From CAZDFU01 sp964504985 (GTDB taxonomy: Bacteria > Patescibacteriota > Microgenomatia > Daviesbacterales > UBA10151): 17,744 nt of DNA. The stretch is from assembly GCA_964504985.1 (NCBI GenBank), contig CAZDFU010000020.1, positions 1 to 17,744 of the forward strand, read 5' to 3'. A model generated the notes under the pieces. The model was given only the letters and a program-made list of their open reading frames with translations, was not told the DNA's origin and made no database searches. Made by a program: the position numbers and the translations under genes. This document shows positions 16,155 through 17,744 of the stretch, in pieces. Numbering within the stretch: the stretch's first letter is position 1; each line of letters starts with the position of its first letter.

Positions 16155-16781
16155 ATGGCAGTTACTCTTTACAGAAGACAAAAACAGATTGTTGGTTTTA
16201 TTAAACAATATATAGATAAATATGGTTATTCTCCCACTTTAGGAGAGATTGCAGAAGCAATTGGTGTTTCTTCCCTAGCCACAGTCCATGAGCATTTGGG
16301 AGCTTTGGTAAAAAAAGGAGTAATTAAAAAGTTTGAAGGAGCAGTCAGGGGAATTGAGCTTTTGGATCAAAAGATGTCAAATGCCCTAGCGGGGATTGAA
16401 TTACCAATCTTAGGTTATATAGCAGCAGGCCAACCAATCATGGCTTATACAGATCCTGATGCCAGCGTTAAGGTTACTTCAGGCATGTTATCTGGTAAAA
16501 AACGTTCCTATGTTTTACAAGTAAAGGGTGATTCAATGATTGAGGATGGGATATTAGATGGAGATTATGTCATTATTGAAGAACAAAATGATGCCATTGA
16601 CGGGGATATTGTGGTAGCTTTACTGGATAATGGTTTAGCCACTTTAAAAAGATTCTTTAGGGAGCTTAATAGAATAAGACTTGAACCTGCCAATGCCTCT
16701 CTGTCCCCAATATATGTAGATGATCCAGATTCCTTAAGGATACAAGGCAAATGTGTGGGTGTAATCAGAAGATTTCAATAA
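16155..16781 (+). CDS. lexA: LexA repressor (SOS response, self-cleaving)
   Basis: LexA represses DNA-damage genes and cleaves itself when stimulated by RecA filaments. The 208-residue product is full length. An N-terminal winged helix-turn-helix (residues ~1-70) contains YGYSPTLGEIAEAIGVSS followed by the recognition helix LATVHEHLGAL. The cleavage site is Ala91-Gly92 in GYIAAGQPIMA. The S24-type peptidase has nucleophile Ser127 (GDSMIEDG) and general base Lys165 (LATLKRF). All residues needed for autocleavage are present. Divergence of the DNA-contacting helix from familiar LexA proteins means its operator cannot be guessed. It is transcribed rightward, divergent from the glucan operon. The repair genes in this window are obvious candidate targets. 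Confidence 0.96.
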   Translation: MAVTLYRRQKQIVGFIKQYIDKYGYSPTLGEIAEAIGVSSLATVHEHLGALVKKGVIKKFEGAVRGIELLDQKMSNALAGIELPILGYIAAGQPIMAYTDPDASVKVTSGMLSGKKRSYVLQVKGDSMIEDGILDGDYVIIEEQNDAIDGDIVVALLDNGLATLKRFFRELNRIRLEPANASLSPIYVDDPDSLRIQGKCVGVIRRFQ

Positions 16782-16896
16782 TTACTTAAAAACAACTCCA
16801 AAGTTAAAAAATCACCTTACTTGAAATATCCTATATCTTTAGCAAGGTACTCTAACAGATTACCTCTATTTAAAACGGTTGTCAAGAACGACAGAT

Positions 16897-16926
16897 TTGA
16901 GTAAAGCATTAAAAAAAGGCTATTAT
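16897..16926 (+). promoter_or_regulatory. Candidate promoter of the DUF3800 gene
   Basis: TTGAGT (16897-16902), 18 bases, then TATTAT (16921-16926). It would start transcription about ten bases before the ATG at 16944. A closer TATACT (16935-16940) is too near the start codon to serve this ORF. The 162-base interval after lexA holds this promoter and a weak AGGTA/TACCT stem, but no clear lexA terminator. Confidence 0.35.
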
Positions 16927-16943
16927 AAACACTGTATACTTTT

Positions 16944-17597
16944 ATGAATACTAACGATAATTTAACTTATGGATTTTTAGATGAATCTCCGAATTTAACT
17001 GATAGAGCTTCTTTTTTCTCTGTAGTGATTGTTTTAACTACTGACCAAAATGAAAAAAGTTACCAATCAATTTTTAAAAGGATTAGGAAAAACGAACTTA
17101 GGGGTAGGAAAAAAGATATCCTTGAATTAAAATTTGCTCATTCTACAAATCGAGTTAGGACCAAAACTTTACAGGCTATTAGTAAAAGATCCATTAAAGT
17201 ATCCGCTTTTATAATAGATAAAACCAATAGACGTATTCCGGATACCCCTGAAAATTATGGAATTGTAGTTGGTTTTGCAGTTAGTGAAGCATTGAAAAAA
17301 CATCCAGTAATAGTTTTGACTGTTGATAAAAAATATACTAAACCAAAGGATCAAGAGGCTGTTGAGAAAACAACTCTTAAGGTGGTGGGTAAGGTTTCCA
17401 AGAAAGGCGTTTTACAGTTTAAAGAACACGCTGATAGTAGGGGTAATAGCATCCTACAAATAGCGGATTTCATTGCCGGAGCAATAAGTTACAAATATAA
17501 CTTTAAGGATGATACTTACAGTAATTTAATAGAAAATTTAATTGAACAAGAGAAATTAGATTCCTGGCCGGATATAAAAGCAATCTACAAAGAGTAA
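16944..17597 (+). CDS. DUF3800 domain protein
   Basis: The 217-residue product opens with YGFLDES (Asp13-Glu14), the characteristic N-terminal motif of DUF3800. It ends with an ADSRGNSILQIADFIAGAI segment, the family's conserved D...LQ-AD motif. Between them are alternating strands and helices typical of an RNase H-like fold, including a KISAFIIDK-like strand (VSAFIIDK) and VIVLTVDKKY. DUF3800 proteins are common in accessory and mobile regions and are thought to be nucleic-acid enzymes, but no function is established. It follows lexA on the same strand with its own likely promoter. Family call is good; any role in damage response or defence would be speculation. Confidence 0.78.
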   Translation: MNTNDNLTYGFLDESPNLTDRASFFSVVIVLTTDQNEKSYQSIFKRIRKNELRGRKKDILELKFAHSTNRVRTKTLQAISKRSIKVSAFIIDKTNRRIPDTPENYGIVVGFAVSEALKKHPVIVLTVDKKYTKPKDQEAVEKTTLKVVGKVSKKGVLQFKEHADSRGNSILQIADFIAGAISYKYNFKDDTYSNLIENLIEQEKLDSWPDIKAIYKE

Positions 17598-17606
17598 TTT
17601 TCCTAC

Positions 17607-17630
17607 AAAAAAGGAGTCTTGCGACCCCTT
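17607..17630 (-). terminator. Intrinsic terminator for a leftward transcript from beyond the right edge
   Basis: On the minus strand AAGGGGTC, loop GCAA, GACTCCTT forms an eight-pair stem (one G-U) capped by a GNRA tetraloop, and runs into a six-base T tract. On the + strand the hairpin follows the DUF3800 stop by 13 bases but lacks a T tract, so it is mainly a minus-strand terminator. Confidence 0.7.
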
Positions 17631-17744
17631 CTTAATCGAATAGTCAAACCCTGGGCTCCGATTCTCACCGCCTCTTGCGAGGGTAAACTCCGATGGGTTC
17701 ACTTTGCACGGAGTAAGACCGCTATTGCTGGACTAGAGATTCCA
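17631..17744 (-). other. G+C-richer structured segment, possibly the 3' part of an RNA
   Basis: This stretch is visibly richer in G+C than the rest of the window. On the minus strand it contains hairpin CCTC-GCAA-GAGG (17671-17682) and a longer ACTCCG/CGGAGT stem (17687-17714), both upstream of the terminator. All three minus-strand frames from the edge meet a stop within about 45 bases, so it is not the end of a long coding region except for at most a few codons. It does not match tRNA, tmRNA or 5S rRNA as far as I can tell. Confidence 0.35.

Noticed and set aside
1010..17597. Alternative genetic code with TGA as glycine (Gracilibacteria/SR1 type)
   Set aside because: TGA ends several genes exactly where family length ends (uvrA, GH8, GT2, Rad52-like) and at overlaps with the next start codon.
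17598..17732. About 45-codon minus-strand open frame at the right end
   Set aside because: It has no start codon, begins just after a TAG, runs through the terminator hairpin, and its composition is unlike the genes nearby.
17640..17744. Possible tRNA (GGGCTCCGATTCTCA resembles a T-arm)
   Set aside because: The loop would have eight bases, the outer stem does not pair, and no anticodon arm or acceptor stem can be drawn.

Overview
The window is AT-rich chromosomal DNA from a bacterium. Gene content and style point to the Candidate Phyla Radiation (Patescibacteria, most likely a Microgenomates-type lineage): tight gene packing, four-base stop/start overlaps, a stand-alone Rad52-like annealing protein, few Shine-Dalgarno sequences, and -10 boxes placed directly in front of start codons. 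That assignment is inference; no rRNA or other marker gene is present. Several genes end in TGA without reading on into plausible protein, so the standard bacterial code fits and the Gracilibacteria/SR1 code does not.

Left half (1-8778) is a DNA-repair block. Read leftward, the order is uvrB, a 372-base gap, uvrA, an exported transglutaminase-like protein, and uvrC, which runs off the left edge. The transglutaminase-like gene overlaps uvrC by GTGA, so an envelope protein is embedded in the nucleotide-excision-repair cluster. Its usual catalytic cysteine reads as serine. uvrB shares an 83-bp divergent promoter region with a rightward gene for a Rad52/Rad22-type single-strand annealing protein. 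The uvrB-uvrA gap holds a structured uvrA leader and a probable decayed tail of a PLP-dependent enzyme. Five copies of a 7-bp repeat have been absorbed into the uvrA reading frame.

Middle (8787-15993, all leftward) is a beta-glucan (probably cellulose-like) locus. It comprises a low-complexity surface protein, a membrane-anchored GH8 glucanase, a BcsA-like GT2 synthase without a PilZ domain, a GT39/ArnT-like membrane glycosyltransferase, and, from its own promoter, a secreted GH5 endoglucanase with two tandem copies of a beta-sandwich-like module. The GH8, GT2 and GT39 genes are joined by ATGA overlaps. This suggests a compact synthesis, trimming and export system without BcsB, BcsC or c-di-GMP control by PilZ.

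Right end (16155-17744) carries lexA, divergent from the glucan operon, and a DUF3800 gene. The last ~140 bases are visibly richer in G+C and contain GNRA-capped hairpins and an intrinsic terminator oriented leftward, so they are probably the 3' end of an RNA or gene lying mostly beyond the edge.

The repair genes and lexA plausibly form a damage-response network. The lexA and uvrB upstream regions share an 11-bp-periodic direct repeat, and the uvrA and transglutaminase promoters share an 11-base sequence. Neither is proven to be an operator.
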